Shown: positions 1-11,907 of the stretch, in pieces
How positions within the stretch are numbered: position 1 is the stretch's first letter
Layout: every line of letters starts with the position of its first letter
Assembly (NCBI GenBank): GCA_023525975.1
Contig: CM042023.1
Span: forward strand, 13,466,501-13,530,500
Origin: Smallanthus sonchifolius
Taxonomy: Eukaryota > Streptophyta > Magnoliopsida > Asterales > Asteraceae
Direction of reading: 5' to 3'
Length of the DNA: 64,000 nucleotides
Program-made: the position numbers and the translations under genes
Notes under the pieces: generated by a model
The model's database searches: none
Told to the model about the DNA's origin: nothing
Seen by the model: only the letters and a program-made list of their open reading frames with translations

Positions 1-2686
1 CTTCTTTGTTCCCTTATTCTCCCGACCCCGACACCAAGTCGTTTCACCTTTGATATCCCTATTAGTACGAATTTACAACACTACAAACACCATTAATAGG
101 TTAATTTGCACCGTAAAGATTAACAACATAATACAACGACATTCATTGTGTTTCACACCACAACCCGTCCGGTTAACAACTTATTATTACCCTCGCCACT
201 CACCCTTATTAAGTTTGTAACATTCACCGTCTTTGGTTTGTAAATCCCCTTAAACGCCACATACGGTAAAAGTATATTTAAACCGGGTTACAAACTTGTG
301 ATACCATGATTATATCAAACCCCACAACTTAACCGAAATCCCACCATTTAGTTTACTTTAAATCAAGATATACCTCATCTCTAACTCATCTAAAGAGTTT
401 TAGACACCTTGAGGTTTACAACCATATAAAATACACCCCTAACGAGTTCTCGGTTAATCCCCAATAATTTTATAAATACTATAAAATTCCCGTCTCAAAA
501 CAGCCTTGCGCGGCTGTAGAAATTCAACGTTTACACCCACTTACAATAGGTATTTCACCTCAACTAAAAATTATGAGTAAAGTAGACTCATAGAGCTTTT
601 CGTCGATGTATAATACACCTCAAACGGAAATCCGGTTATTTTAATATGAATATTTTAAAACCGATTAAATTCTCGAAATATGCTGAATTTTCAGCACTTG
701 GGTTACTCGACCCACTACCAATTCGCACTCTTTTTTTATGAGTTTAAACCGCAAAACGTCGTCAAAACAATACGTTATTGTTAAGTTAAACCATATTTAG
801 TAATTTATATTAAACCACCTTAATCATAAGAATCTCAAGTCATTACTATGATTATTCTAATCGAACCCAAATTCGAGTCACTCACCTTCGCCCGTAGGAA
901 TGTTGTTGCTTTACCACTCGTTTGACCCGTTGCCATCTGAGCTTTGTCGCACCTATCTTGACAACAAATCAAACTTGCAAACCATTAGAACACATAACTG
1001 GGTTATTCATTCCTTTCATACATAAGTATGTCACCCAACCCATACATGTGTTCTAACCCATCATTCTTTAACATACAATTAATAAACGGGTTACTCCCAC
1101 CCATGAGACCCGTCATCCCCCATTTGACCTGTTATCACTCATTCTTTTTCAACCATAATCATGGGTCAAAGTCATCAATTTAACATACACCATTTAACAA
1201 CAAGTAATGGGCTTTTGGTTATAAACCAAACCATATTAATCCCACATATCCATCCGGCCAGTTAAAGAGATTAACTAAAAATAACATCCACATATGTAAT
1301 TTACGGTAACCCCATTTACCAAAAGCTTCACCGAAGCTTTATGTTTACTAAACACCCATTGATTATTAACAAATTATTTAAATGAAGTAAACATTATAAA
1401 ATCTCTCAATTTTCACTATTTATTTAGTTAGGCATTTCATCGAGCACCTTATGGGCATAATTAAAATTCACTATTTTTATACCCATAAGAACTCCCATAC
1501 TCCCTTTTCATCATCAAAGATGTCTACTAACTTTATAATCCTCAAATAGTATCACCTTTTAAGTTTTTTGAATAAAATCATAGTTGTTTTAGATTATGTA
1601 ATTCTATTCAGTTTACTCAGCAACTACACAAGATTTCCATACTACTCTACTAATTTGCCAAACTTAATAGTTAATCCATAACATGCAATTGAATCCAAAA
1701 CCCAATAATTGAAACAAGTTTTCAACATATAAACTAGAGTTTCTACATAGAAATTCAAATACTATAAACTCCAAATTCGTAGGTTTCGGGTTCACCCCCA
1801 CATGAACCCTAATTCATAAATTTTATCATCACAAGATGGAAGATTACATACTAGGATCTTTGGAACTCGATAGAAAACTGTAGAACCATCTCCTAATCCT
1901 CCCAATTTCGGGATTATAGTGTAGAAATCGACCCATTAATCATCTTTTTTTTGTTCGTCGATGGCCAGGAAAAAGGGGGGAGGGGTCGTCGCCCTCTCTA
2001 CCAATTCACGATCCTTTCATTTTTTTAGGGTGAAGGGGGCGGGTTACTCGGGTGGTTGCCGAGTATGACAGAGGTGGCCGGGTAAAATAGGTACACCGCC
2101 CCCATTAAATCTAGTAGCCAAATCGAGTTTCATGTCCGAGTGTTTTTACTCGGATGAATCCCCACTCACTCTAGTGGACCCCACCACTCACCACACACAC
2201 TTTTTATATTTAAATGTATTTTTTTTTAAAAGTGGGTGAGTAGTTTGAGTAGGGTGTTTCCAATAAAATCTGAGTAGTTTGAGTAGTTTTGAAATTCTAT
2301 TGGACAGTTTGGTGAATAAAATTGTTGAGTGAGTAAACCGCCCCTCTCACCCTTATATAACTCTTATTTATTTTCCACTAACTTGGTATTTGGTCAAGTT
2401 TAGTCCCCCATACTTATAAACATTCAAATTTTAGATGTAAGTCTTTCATATATGTTTCCCTTATAACACTTTCTAACTTTAATTCTCCATACCAACACTT
2501 AGTTGTTGAAGTTAATTAGGTTAAAACCTCGATAATTAAATTATCAAAAATCATCCCCAGACCTTTAACATCTTTACAAATGTTATTTTATAGTATTTAC
2601 TTAATACTATTTTTATCAAAATAGTTTCACCTTGATGCTAGATATTTATTAAAAATATCCCTTAATTCATATAAAAACCGGGATGT

Positions 2687-2690
<4 letters not shown>
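1..2690 (-). mobile_element. Gypsy-type LTR reaching the left window edge
   Basis: Read on the minus strand, the sequence begins at 2690 with TGTAACATCCCGG, the usual start of many plant Ty3/Gypsy LTRs (TG...CA ends, TGTAACAYCCC). The minus strand then runs through AT-rich sequence without a convincing ORF. No polypurine tract lies beyond 2690, so this is a 5' LTR or a solo LTR rather than a 3' LTR. The far border is not visible and may lie outside the window, so the extent is a guess; only the 2690 terminus is well supported. A MITE-like insertion sits at 2036-2344. Confidence 0.45.
2036..2344. repeat. MITE-like inverted repeat unit
   Basis: The left end GGGGCGGGTTACTC and the right end GAGTAAACCGCCCC are near-perfect inverted repeats about 300 bp apart, with no coding potential between them. 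I see no convincing target duplication, so the superfamily is open; GGGGC-type ends with a small size would fit a Harbinger-like MITE. It lies within the presumed Gypsy LTR and would be younger than it. Confidence 0.4.

Positions 2691-2717
<27 letters not shown>
2691..2717. repeat. (TA)n microsatellite
   Basis: An uninterrupted TA dinucleotide run directly abuts the LTR terminus at 2690, so it may have been the insertion target and hides any TSD. Confidence 0.9.
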
Positions 2718-5159
2718 TCTTATGCTACCTTGGAAGACCTTCATAATCAAGCTTAGTATATAAATAGAGATATTTTTTCTATAGAGCCTTTGAAGACCTT
2801 CAACATTTGCACAAGAGAAGTCGGGCTCGAGAATTCAAATTAGATTTTATTTGGTAAATCACTCATGGAGTTTTCCTTTTGAATATACTTGAAATTATGG
2901 ATGATCCAAATGATAACTTGTTGCATTGGAAGATATTTTGGTTCCAAGTTTAATGCTAGTTGTCAAGCTTAGATATCAAGTTTGGTACAAATTCACAAAA
3001 CAAAAGAGTGGTGAATTTTGGTTGTGTAAAGTTATTTTTAGTGCTCTATGTCTACTCAACTTTGAAGTTCAAGATCAACTACATGTATTTGGTGCTGCTT
3101 CAACTCGAATATAGCCCTGCAACAATTGGAGCTACCCACTTACCCTCGCCGGAAACTAATTCAATTAGAATGCAACAAATGGGCCGTTTTATCTACTTTG
3201 AAGTGAAGAATGTTCGTCTTCTCCAACCCTATTATCGAGTTCTTAGTGTAGCACCGAGATCTTTGTTGCAACAATATACATAGGTTTTGGGTGACCGACA
3301 TACATACATGGGTTTGATATGCTTCCGGTAAAAATAGTGTCAGTGTGGTATTTGTGGATTTTGAAAAATTGGGTGATAAATTAACATGTATTGCTCATCT
3401 AAGGCTGAGGGGCATACCTTACGAAAAAATTGAGTGTGAAAACTGACACGTAAGCGTCACATCATTTCCACACGGTTTTCACATACGGAGGGCGTGATAT
3501 TCCACTTTCCGTTCACGTGAAAAATACCACGTGTGTACACCTTATTGCTCCACACCACACCCTTAGTCCCACCTCCCTCACCCCCATCATATCCACACCC
3601 GTGAAAAACTCCATGAAAAACACTCACACCTGTGGACCACGCTAGGGGAAGCAGTGTTTCACGGGCCACGCTTGCCAACTCAGCCTCACAAGCTGTTTCC
3701 ACGGGGTATACCCCCATCCTAACTAGGTGAGGCTCTCGTGGTGTCATTTAGATCTCTCACTTAATGTCCAAAAATCACCAATTAATTATGATTGAAATTA
3801 AATATCGTAAATACATTTAGTTTATGTTTTTAATTATTTAGTTTAAGAAATATGACTATAAAAAGTATATTTTAATAACAACCTAATTTTTTTAAATTTA
3901 TTACTTAGGATGTTCTATAAATTGAGACATATTGGATAACTTTTGACCAATTTGTCCCGTTTCCTTGGTTATTTATTTATTTATTTCATCGATAGACATG
4001 AAACATAAACAAATTGATCTACTAATACGTAAACAAGTTGAAATGTTATTCATGGTATCTTATCTTTACTGGTTATTTTCTTGTCTGTGTTCCACTATTT
4101 GAAGTAGATATGATAATTTTAATTGATTTGTTTAATATCTAATTAATCAAATGGGTCAAAGTTTACCTAAATTTTATTTAAATTATAATAAACAACAACT
4201 TTATTTAAAAGTTACTAAAATAATTATATCCCAAGCAACTTTTAATTACTGTTTGTCTGTTTTAGTTGTTCAGTCCCCCACTTCCCTCTTTTGGTCATCC
4301 CAACAAACTCATCCAAAGCTTTTGCCATAAAAAATGTAAGATTTTGACACGAATTTTATAAGATTTTGACACTATTTAACAAATATAAAACTTAAACTTT
4401 ACAATACTCAATTACCTATTTAAACTAATAATTTAATTGGACTAAAAACTTAGCCAATTTAACAACTAAGCTCAAATGCTTAGTACCATTTAGCTAACCC
4501 ACTAGTCTATTAGCTATTTAAATTGTTAAACAATTAAACCTAATTAAAAAATAGTAGCGGTAATCCTTAACGATTCAAACTTCTGTATGATTTTCCGATT
4601 GCGACTCACACCTTGGCGAATTGCCATTTGCCGATTGCAACTAAAGATTTCATGTGATTTTTTAATTGCTATTTCTCACTCACAAAATTATATTTTTTCA
4701 CTTATAGCCTTGCGACTCACAACACTATGTTATGTGACATGTGTGTATGTGTTTTGATTTTTGAATTTTGACAATGAATTATGTTACTATTTGCTAATTA
4801 CAACGTAGTATGTTTCTATTTTGACTATGTAGTATGTTGAATTTTGACTATGTATTATGCTAAATTTTGATTAGTGATCACCAATATGTGTAATTTGTAA
4901 ATTGTAATACGACAATGTGTGTATTTTGATTATTTGATTAGTGATTAGTGAAACTTGTTGAATTACTTAGAAAATTTTCTATAGATGCTATAATGAACTG
5001 GTTTTAAAAAATAAAAACCCATACAAAACAACTGTAGAGATATTGTATTTTTACATTATGCATTTCTAATGATGATTAACATGCTTTTATTGTTTATTTG
5101 AAATTTAATTCAATTTTATATTTTTATTTTATGACCGGCCCAAACCGAAAAATTTAATA
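2718..5159. other. Intergenic stretch with no supported gene
   Basis: A TATAAATAG motif at about 2758 is followed by short open frames (2926-3283) in two overlapping phases that resemble no family I know. A GC-rich patch at 3440-3750 has a 96-codon minus-strand frame of low complexity and CACGTG-rich sequence; it looks like a fragment of a Harbinger-type MITE, but I could not pair its ends. From 3750 to 5159 the DNA is AT-rich and featureless. Confidence 0.5.
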
Positions 5160-5164
5160 TTTAG

Positions 5165-5726
5165 TGAAGACGTAGGGTCCCCGTAGGATATAATACGCTG
5201 CGGACGAGAACCAAACCACCCCACGCTCCACAAAAGACAAAAGTACATGTGCGTACGGAATGCAGGGACCACAATGCCGTCAGGAATGTCACGCGGAAGG
5301 GTACGTCCCCATGCACAAAAGTGGGCCCCTCCCGGTCAGACAAAACTGTCACCACAAACGGTTACCACCTAGGGACCACAGGGATATTCCTGATAGCGAC
5401 GACCCACCAATGGCACTCCCGCCAGGTCATTGTTATGATAGCGACATCATGGTACACCCCCCGACTATAAATAGAAGAACCATTCTCGGGTATGAGCATC
5501 TTCTCCCTCACGACACTTTCACTCTCATACCGGATTATTTTCATACAAATATTTATCCTCACGTCGGAGGGTGGTCACGGGAAAACACCCTTCCCTGTGA
5601 CGAGGCTAACGACGTTGTTCATTTTGCAGGCCCAATGGCATTACCTTGAACTCACGATCACTCGAGAACCCCCACTAACCCTGTGGATCCTCGGTCTAAG
5701 CACACACGCAGACCGGTGTATCTTCA
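5165..5726 (+). mobile_element. Solo LTR with perfect 5-bp TSD
   Basis: This 562-bp unit starts TGAAGACG and ends GTATCTTCA, with terminal inverted TGAAGA/TCTTCA. It is flanked on both sides by TTTAG (5160-5164 and 5727-5731), a perfect 5-bp target duplication. A TATAAATA box lies at 5466-5473 on the plus strand, followed by a stretch with paired GGAGGGTGG and GGGAAAACACCC motifs of the kind seen in U5 regions of plant Gypsy LTRs. No internal domain or second LTR is adjacent, so this is a solo LTR left by recombination. Open frames inside it (for example 5260-5649) have no coding support. The border call is firm; assignment to Gypsy is an inference. Confidence 0.85.
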
Positions 5727-6031
5727 TTTAGCTATAGATAATCGACCCTTAAAGATCTCCGACCCTATAAAAAATCGTATATTCGTCACTGACCCAAATT
5801 ACCATAAATGCATTTATATTGTTTGTGGCATAGCGCCAATCTTGTAGACTAAATACATTTTTATAAACTGCTTTAAACAATTATATAATCATTATTATTT
5901 TTATTTAATTAATTTGTATATATTATTTATATTAAAAAATAATGCTATTTAAAACCACAAATAAATAAAAAAACCTAATTTAATTTAATAAATTGCATTA
6001 CAAATACATTATAAAAATACAACAATTAAAT

Positions 6032-7354
6032 CTAACGATAATTACGATTACTCCATAGATGCTCCATCAAATCAATTCTAAGGTTTGTATGAGTTTCCGA
6101 ACAACGGATCATCCGACGGTTTGCTAGTCTCTGTTCGTTGGTTATTTCTATATTAGTCGGCTCGTCCTCTTCATAGTCGGTGCAGATTGCTCGCCCTTTA
6201 TCTTCTATAATCATGTTATGTAATATCAGACAAGCATACATTGCATTCCGAATTTTGTCTTTCGTCCACATATGTGCGGGATTACTAATTATATGCCATT
6301 TATTTTTTAAGACACCGAATGCTCCTTCAATATATTTTCTCGCCGACTCTTGAGTGCTTTTAAAGTGCCATCTTTTTTCATCTCTTTCTTGCGGACATGT
6401 AAATGTTTTGACAATAGTAGAATATTATGGATAAATACCCTCGGCGAGATAATAACCAAATCTGTATTCATTGTCATTGGTAATAAAAGAAGACCCTGGT
6501 GCAACGCCGTTCTTGATGTCGTCGAAAACAGGTGACTGATCTAAAACATTTATATCATTGTTTGATCCCGTAACACCAAAAAATGCATGCCAAATCCAAA
6601 GATCGTTTGATGCAACGACCTCGAGCATTGGGCCGAGGATGGTCTCCTCGTTGGTGTTGACCTTGCCACGCAGTAAGACAGTTTTCCCACTCTCAATGCA
6701 TGCAGTCGATGCTACCAAGCATCCCCAGAAGGTCATGGACAGAGTCATGTGCGTCGTATAATTTATGTATATCATGTTTCGTTGGTTTCCTTAAATATTT
6801 TTTCCCATACAAACTAATTATACCTACACATTACAAAAACTAGTTTATGTACTATATATGTTACTATACTAAATATATATAAATTAGTAAATATATATAA
6901 GTTAAGAAATACCTTCACAAAAATGGTAAAGACTATCACGCGATGTTTTTTCCGCCATCTTCAAATAGTCATCCATTGAGTCAGCTGCTTTCCAGTACGC
7001 GAGTTGCCGAATCGCCGACGTACACTTTTGTAAAGCCGTGAACCCAAGCCTCATTCGTGTGTCGTATTTTTGTTGGAAATATTCGAACTCTCGTTCTAAA
7101 TCCCCAACAATTCAAATGAATAACGGACGACTCATTATAAAACGACATTTGAAAGCATTACCGTTATAATTGTGATTATCCGTAAAATAATCTCTTACTA
7201 GAAGATCATTTGCAGCCGCACGATTCCGGTTAACTTGGACTCGTCTTGTAACTCTATAAGTTTCCTCGACTAGATGATTTATAAACCTCATACATGCTTG
7301 AACCGCACTCATGAAAAGCTTGTCACCATCCGATGAGTCAGGGGATGAATCCAA
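6032..7354 (-). pseudogene. Broken PIF/Harbinger nuclease (HARBI1-like)
   Basis: Read on the minus strand, the pieces follow the order of a plant HARBI1-like DDE nuclease (Plant_tran family). The N-terminal part begins at 7354 and contains RVQVNRNRAAANDLL; next comes a helix-rich stretch with LQKCTSAIRQLAYWKAAD near 7000; then a core with MLEVVASNDLWIWHAFFG near 6600 and FGYYLAEGIYP near 6430; and finally a C-terminus with YACLILHNMIIED near 6230. The reading frame is broken by in-frame stops (about 7107, just after SRPLFI, and the Trp codon expected after the first catalytic Asp, near 6695) and by at least two frameshifts (near 6640 and 6420). A degenerate intron may lie at 6775-6920. It is not the same lineage as the intact nuclease at 27-29 kb. 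The protein is non-functional and is a relic of an older element whose ends I could not pair. Confidence 0.85.
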
Positions 7355-8340
7355 TGATTAAGAAAAATCCTTTGGTGTTTGATTTTTTGGTAGTTTTAGA
7401 GAGTATATAGAGGAGTTTTAGTGAGAATTGATATTTGGTATTTGGTTTGGTTTAAGTGTATATAGGTAATTTAAAAAAAAACTTTTTTTTAATATTTTTT
7501 GTGCATTCCAACGGCTTATTTTGACCATCTTCAACGGCTCCTTTTGACCACCTTCAACAATTCTGCCCGTGACCACCACCACGCCTCCCCTCGTCACCCC
7601 CACCTGACACGGTGTTCCACGCCCGTGGTGGATGAGGTGGCACCACACCCCACCACCACGAACATGCTGCTGATAGTCTTAATTGCACTTTTTTATGGTT
7701 TCATAATATTTGGATCATTTGAAAAACTAAAAAAAAAACATTTACATAAATAAAATACTGTAACTTATTTTTTTATTATATCTTCGTAATTTGCATGGTA
7801 ACAACTACAATTAAAACCATAGCAAAAATTATAAATAAAAATAAAAAAAATGATTTTTTTATATTGCATAAATTTTTGTGTTCAAATCTCTATCTACCTT
7901 TTGTTTTTGATTTCCAATTTTATGTGATGCAAGACCTGACGAAACTAACCACGTGGGATGTTATACAAAAAGCGTGTATAATATATTTTTACTCATGCCT
8001 TCATGGACAAGAAATACAAAACGATGAAAGTTTCTATAATATTACACTATTCACATCATCATCTCTGTCTTCATCTCTATAAGTATAAGATCATCACCGG
8101 AAATGAAAACCAAAACACTAGCGCTGAAAAGTAGAAACTAAAAGGTTAGGTTATTCTAATTTTTTTTTATATATTTAATTATTTTAAAATATAAAACTAT
8201 ATCCGTTTAATTTAAACCTAAACCTGTTTAATTTCATATCGTGTCATGTCGTGTAAACAAGGGTGTCAAATAAGGAAAAAAGATCTCGTGAAAACTTGGT
8301 TTGTTGTCATCCATTAATTAATATCCATAAAATGTATGCA
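7355..8340. other. Upstream region of ETR1, mostly repeat relic
   Basis: The GC-rich patch at 7545-7670 (GTGGTGGGGTGTGG-type sequence) probably belongs to the 5' end of the broken Harbinger element. From 7700 to 8340 the sequence is AT-rich and lies upstream of the ETR1 leader exon, so it should hold the ETR1 promoter. I see no single motif strong enough to call a core promoter. Confidence 0.35.
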
Positions 8341-8575
8341 AGAGAAAGAAACGTCAGCTTTTGTGTCGAGAGTTTGGGCTGTGGGAAACCGAAGACATTG
8401 GCAATCACATGGTAGTTGAATCAAAGCCCACCATCATCAGTCCAACATCTGTCGCCTTTATTTCCCTAAAGTCGTCTTCACTCAACTTTACCTCGCTCAT
8501 CGATTTCACATACACCCGATTACCTCAACTTCAAGTTAGTCATTTCATGATTGATCGACCAACCATACTTGAAAG
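8341..8575 (+). other. ETR1: Probable ETR1 5'-UTR exon
   Basis: ETR1 genes commonly carry an intron in the 5' UTR. This segment is less AT-rich than its surroundings and ends with a plausible donor, GAAAG|GTAGC at 8575/8576. The matching acceptor would be TCATGTAG|ATTCTG at 12232/12233, 34 bp before the ETR1 start codon. The intron would be about 3.65 kb, of which 2.76 kb is the inserted Copia element. The start of the exon is not visible and the donor choice is an inference; cDNA would settle it. Confidence 0.45.
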
Positions 8576-9422
8576 GTAGCACGGTTCCTTGCTTTATATT
8601 AGGTTTTTAGGTTTGATTGTTCGTGATCTTAGGGTTTTGTCTTAATTTGCATCGACTTCAACCGGATCAGAGTGTTGATCTATGTGAATTTGACGTTTAT
8701 ACTATTGTTGAATTTGATTGGAGGTGTGGTAACTTGTTTGTTATCTGATTTGTTTGAATTGGTGCCCTAAATGTTGACTCTGGTTGAAATAGGGGAAGAC
8801 TGCAAGTAATTAGGTATTTGTGGAGATCGTGTTGTTTGTGTTTAGTATGACCTAATTAAGTTAGGGCAAAATGTTTATACTAGTTGTGGACCTGTGGTTA
8901 GTGATGGTTTCAGAGGACTATGATTAGGTATCATTATCAGTATTGATTTGATTGTAGTTGGAATATGATTAGGTATCAGTATAGTTATCATTCCTAATTC
9001 CTTTGTTTGGTTGAATGATTGGTATGGATATCAGATTGACTCCATGGTTGCTTCGTGTTCTTCACCGACATACGGCAAAAAAATTAAACCTAAATTTTTG
9101 GGAGAGCTGATATAATACCCATCCACCTTCATCATGCAATAATTATTGATTTATTTCCACATGGATGTTATTATCCTCAAAGGAACAAAACTTTTATTTG
9201 AATCATTCTCAGAGGCATTTAAAACTAGAAAACAAAGCATACATCAATCTTCAATGCCAAAGATATTATTACTGAATCATTTTCTTCGCGATCGTTTTAC
9301 AGGGAAGCAGACTGACATCGTCGTCGACTGTCGAGATGAAGCAGATCGTGGTGAAGAAGTGAAATTTGAATCAAGTATGTTCATTTAATCGTTTGTTGAT
9401 TAGTGGAATCTGGAGTGCAGGT

Positions 9423-9694
9423 TGTTGGGTGTGGAGTCTCATATGGGGCAGCCGGCCCTAATGGGCTCTACACGGGTTGGGCCTAACTTGGAAATTAAGT
9501 TACTAACCCTATATTAATCTCTATATATACATCATATGTATTTGTAATTCCATGAGCACAGAAATAATATAAACCCTAGTTGCAAAGTGGACGTAGGTCA
9601 GTTTAGACCGAACCACTATAAATCTCGTGTTCGTGTTTTTTCGCATTCGTGTTTGCGTGTGTGTGTTCGTGTGTGATCGTCTTTAATCCTAACA
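9423..9694 (+). repeat. 5' LTR of the Copia element
   Basis: A 272-bp LTR with TG...CA ends. CTATATATAC at about 9517 is the likely TATA box and ACTATAAATCTC near 9610 is a second AT-rich box. It matches the 3' copy except at three substitutions. Confidence 0.95.
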
Positions 9695-9696
9695 AC

Positions 9697-9708
9697 TGGT
9701 ATCAGAGC
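9697..9708 (+). other. Primer-binding site (initiator Met tRNA)
   Basis: TGGTATCAGAGC lies two bases after the 5' LTR end, the standard plant retrotransposon primer site complementary to the 3' end of initiator methionine tRNA. Confidence 0.95.
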
Positions 9709-10264
9709 TTTGGCTCGAGATCAGATCACACGAACCGTTGACTGTTCGCCGCCACCAGAATCCCGGATTAGGGTTCCGCCGCCGCCAGAAGAATTGCCGC
9801 CGTTCAGCAGTTGCAGAGCCGCCACTGTTGTCGCCGGATTAGGGTTCCGCCGCCGTCGCCAGATTAGGGTTCTGCCGCTACAGTAGCGCCGTTGCTACAT
9901 TACCCTCGCATGAACAGTACGCTAACGTGAACAGTAAATCCGCCGCTACAGTGTGCTACAGTGCGCGCGTGAACAGTACCGACGCAGCTACAGTGTTTCG
10001 CGCCGCTACAGTGTTTCGCGCGCGGTGAACAATATTTTTCCGCAGTGAACAGTATGCCGGAACAGTACCGTTGCTACAGTATTGCCGTATCTACAGTACC
10101 CTTGCTGAGTTTGACCAGAAAAGTCAACAGCTTGCTAAGTTTGACCAGAATAAGTCAACAACTGCTGTTTTCTGTCCAGTTTTCGCTGCTGCGATTTTCG
10201 GGCAGTCTGCACGTTCTACAAGGTCAGTTTTTCGGGTTGTTTTTTCAGTTTGTTGCAGTTCACA

Positions 10265-11812
10265 ATGGCAGATAACGAGAAAACGAGGATTGAGAAGTTT
10301 GATGGAAAGGAATTTGGGTGGTGGAAGATGCAGATTGAAGCACTATTATGTCAGAAGGATTTGGATGTAGTGATGAGTGGGGAAAAACCAGAAAAGATGT
10401 TACCAGCAGATTGGGATAAGTTAGATAAGAAAGCCCGGGCAGTGATAACGCTCTCTTTGTCAAAGAATGTTGCTTACAACCTTTTGAAGGAGACCACAGC
10501 GCGTGGGATGATGGAAGCACTGTCTAACATGTATGAGAAGCCGTCTGCAGCAAACAAGGTTTTCTTGATCCGTGAGCTGGTGAATACCAAGATGAGAGAG
10601 GGTGGATCAGTAACAACACACATTAACAACCTCAATACAATTCTGTCTCGTTTAGTGTCAGTTGACATTAAATTCGACGATGAAGTTCAAGCCCTTTTGT
10701 TGTTATCCTCACTACCTGATAGTTGGTCAGGAACAGTTACAAGGATTAGTAGTTCCGCTACTAAGTTTACATTTGATGGGATTCGGGACCTGCTTATGGG
10801 AGAAGATGTCAGACGCAGAACTTCAGGTGAATCATCAAATACTTTGTTGGTTACTGACGGCAGAGGTAGAGGGAAAGATTGGGGCAGTGGGAGCAGGAGG
10901 AGGAGTCAGTCAAAGATTCGTAAGGATGTGATATGTTGGAACTGTAAGGAAGCGGGACACTTTAGGAATCAGTGTCCGAACGCAAAAAAGGAAGTGAATC
11001 AGGTTGAATCAGAAGATGACGCGTTGATTTGTTGCGTAGAGAATGCTATAGATTCATGGGTGATGGATTCTGGTGCTTCATTCCATGCTACCCACAGCAG
11101 TGAAGCATTGCAGAATTTGAAAGAAGGGGACTTTGGGAAGGTAAGATTGGCGAACGATGATGTTCTTGAGGTTACGGGCATGGGTGACATAGATTTGAAG
11201 ACTTCAACCGGTTCATGGACTTTGAAGGATGTCAGGGTAATTCCAGGTTTGAAGAAAAGGTTAATTTGTGTCGGACAGTTGGATGAACAAGGACACGAAG
11301 TTAAGTTTCGGAACGGTCAATGGAAGGTGGTTAAAGGTAATCTTGTCATGGCTCGAGGAAGAAAGAGAGGTTCGCTTTATATGGTCAGTATACCGTCTGA
11401 GGGAGAGGTTATCCCGATTCAGAAAGAAAACAAAGTCCGGTTCACAGAATCTCGTGGGCAGAAGAGGGTTTGCTTTGCAAGTGAGCAACCCAGAGTCAAA
11501 GTGAAGATTCAGGATGAACGAGTTCGGAAGGTTAAACTAGGTAGAGGGCATCGTGACAGTGGGAGCACAGGTCGTGTTTCAGTTACAGCTCCAGTGCTAC
11601 AATGGGTTAAGAAGACCAGCATTCCGACTGGAAAAGTCTCTCCAGTGGATTACTTGCTTATGATGGAGAGTGTGAGTTCTCAAGTTGTCTCAGAGGCCAG
11701 CAGAGTAACAGGTTCGTTACAGTGGGAGCAGGCAGGGACAAAGAATGAGTCACCGGTCGTGACTGATGAGTTGAAGCTCGGGGCAGCTTCAACGTGCCTT
11801 CAGGTTAACTGA
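10265..11812 (+). CDS. Copia gag-protease polyprotein
   Basis: This intact 515-residue frame starts at an ATG in the context CACAATGG. Residues about 1-220 match the plant Copia gag fold (DUF4219/UBN2-type; KFDGKEFGWWKMQIEALL at the N-terminus). A CCHC zinc knuckle CWNCKEAGHFRNQC begins at residue 224, and the aspartic protease motif MDSGASFHAT has its Asp at residue 268. A gag-pre-integrase-like segment with GSLYMVSIPSEGEV follows. The last 130 or so residues are basic and Ser/Val-rich and replace integrase and reverse transcriptase; I recognise no domain in them. A full Copia polyprotein is usually over 1200 residues. The open frame and the near-identical LTRs point to a recently active, trans-mobilised family. 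Confidence 0.92.
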   Translation: MADNEKTRIEKFDGKEFGWWKMQIEALLCQKDLDVVMSGEKPEKMLPADWDKLDKKARAVITLSLSKNVAYNLLKETTARGMMEALSNMYEKPSAANKVFLIRELVNTKMREGGSVTTHINNLNTILSRLVSVDIKFDDEVQALLLLSSLPDSWSGTVTRISSSATKFTFDGIRDLLMGEDVRRRTSGESSNTLLVTDGRGRGKDWGSGSRRRSQSKIRKDVICWNCKEAGHFRNQCPNAKKEVNQVESEDDALICCVENAIDSWVMDSGASFHATHSSEALQNLKEGDFGKVRLANDDVLEVTGMGDIDLKTSTGSWTLKDVRVIPGLKKRLICVGQLDEQGHEVKFRNGQWKVVKGNLVMARGRKRGSLYMVSIPSEGEVIPIQKENKVRFTESRGQKRVCFASEQPRVKVKIQDERVRKVKLGRGHRDSGSTGRVSVTAPVLQWVKKTSIPTGKVSPVDYLLMMESVSSQVVSEASRVTGSLQWEQAGTKNESPVVTDELKLGAASTCLQVN

Positions 11813-11907
11813 TGAGAAGGCTGATGCAACTAGTGGTAAGGAATATTACAAGAGGTACAAGATGATGAAAGTCGGTGGAGCGCAGTTCGAGCCTCCAAGT
11901 GGGAGAT

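Noticed and set aside
3457..3747. A 96-codon minus-strand ORF in a GC-rich patch
   Set aside because: No family resemblance and low-complexity CACGTG-like sequence; looks like MITE sequence, not a gene.
5260..5649. A 129-codon ORF
   Set aside because: It lies wholly inside the solo LTR with exact TSDs and overlaps other open frames; best explained by GC-richer LTR sequence.
9146..9388. An 80-codon frame in the ETR1 leader intron
   Set aside because: No recognisable motif, no conserved family, and it sits in intronic sequence.
10071..10370. A 99-codon frame overlapping the Copia gag start
   Set aside because: Different phase from gag, made of GCTACAGT repeats in the leader; a shadow frame.
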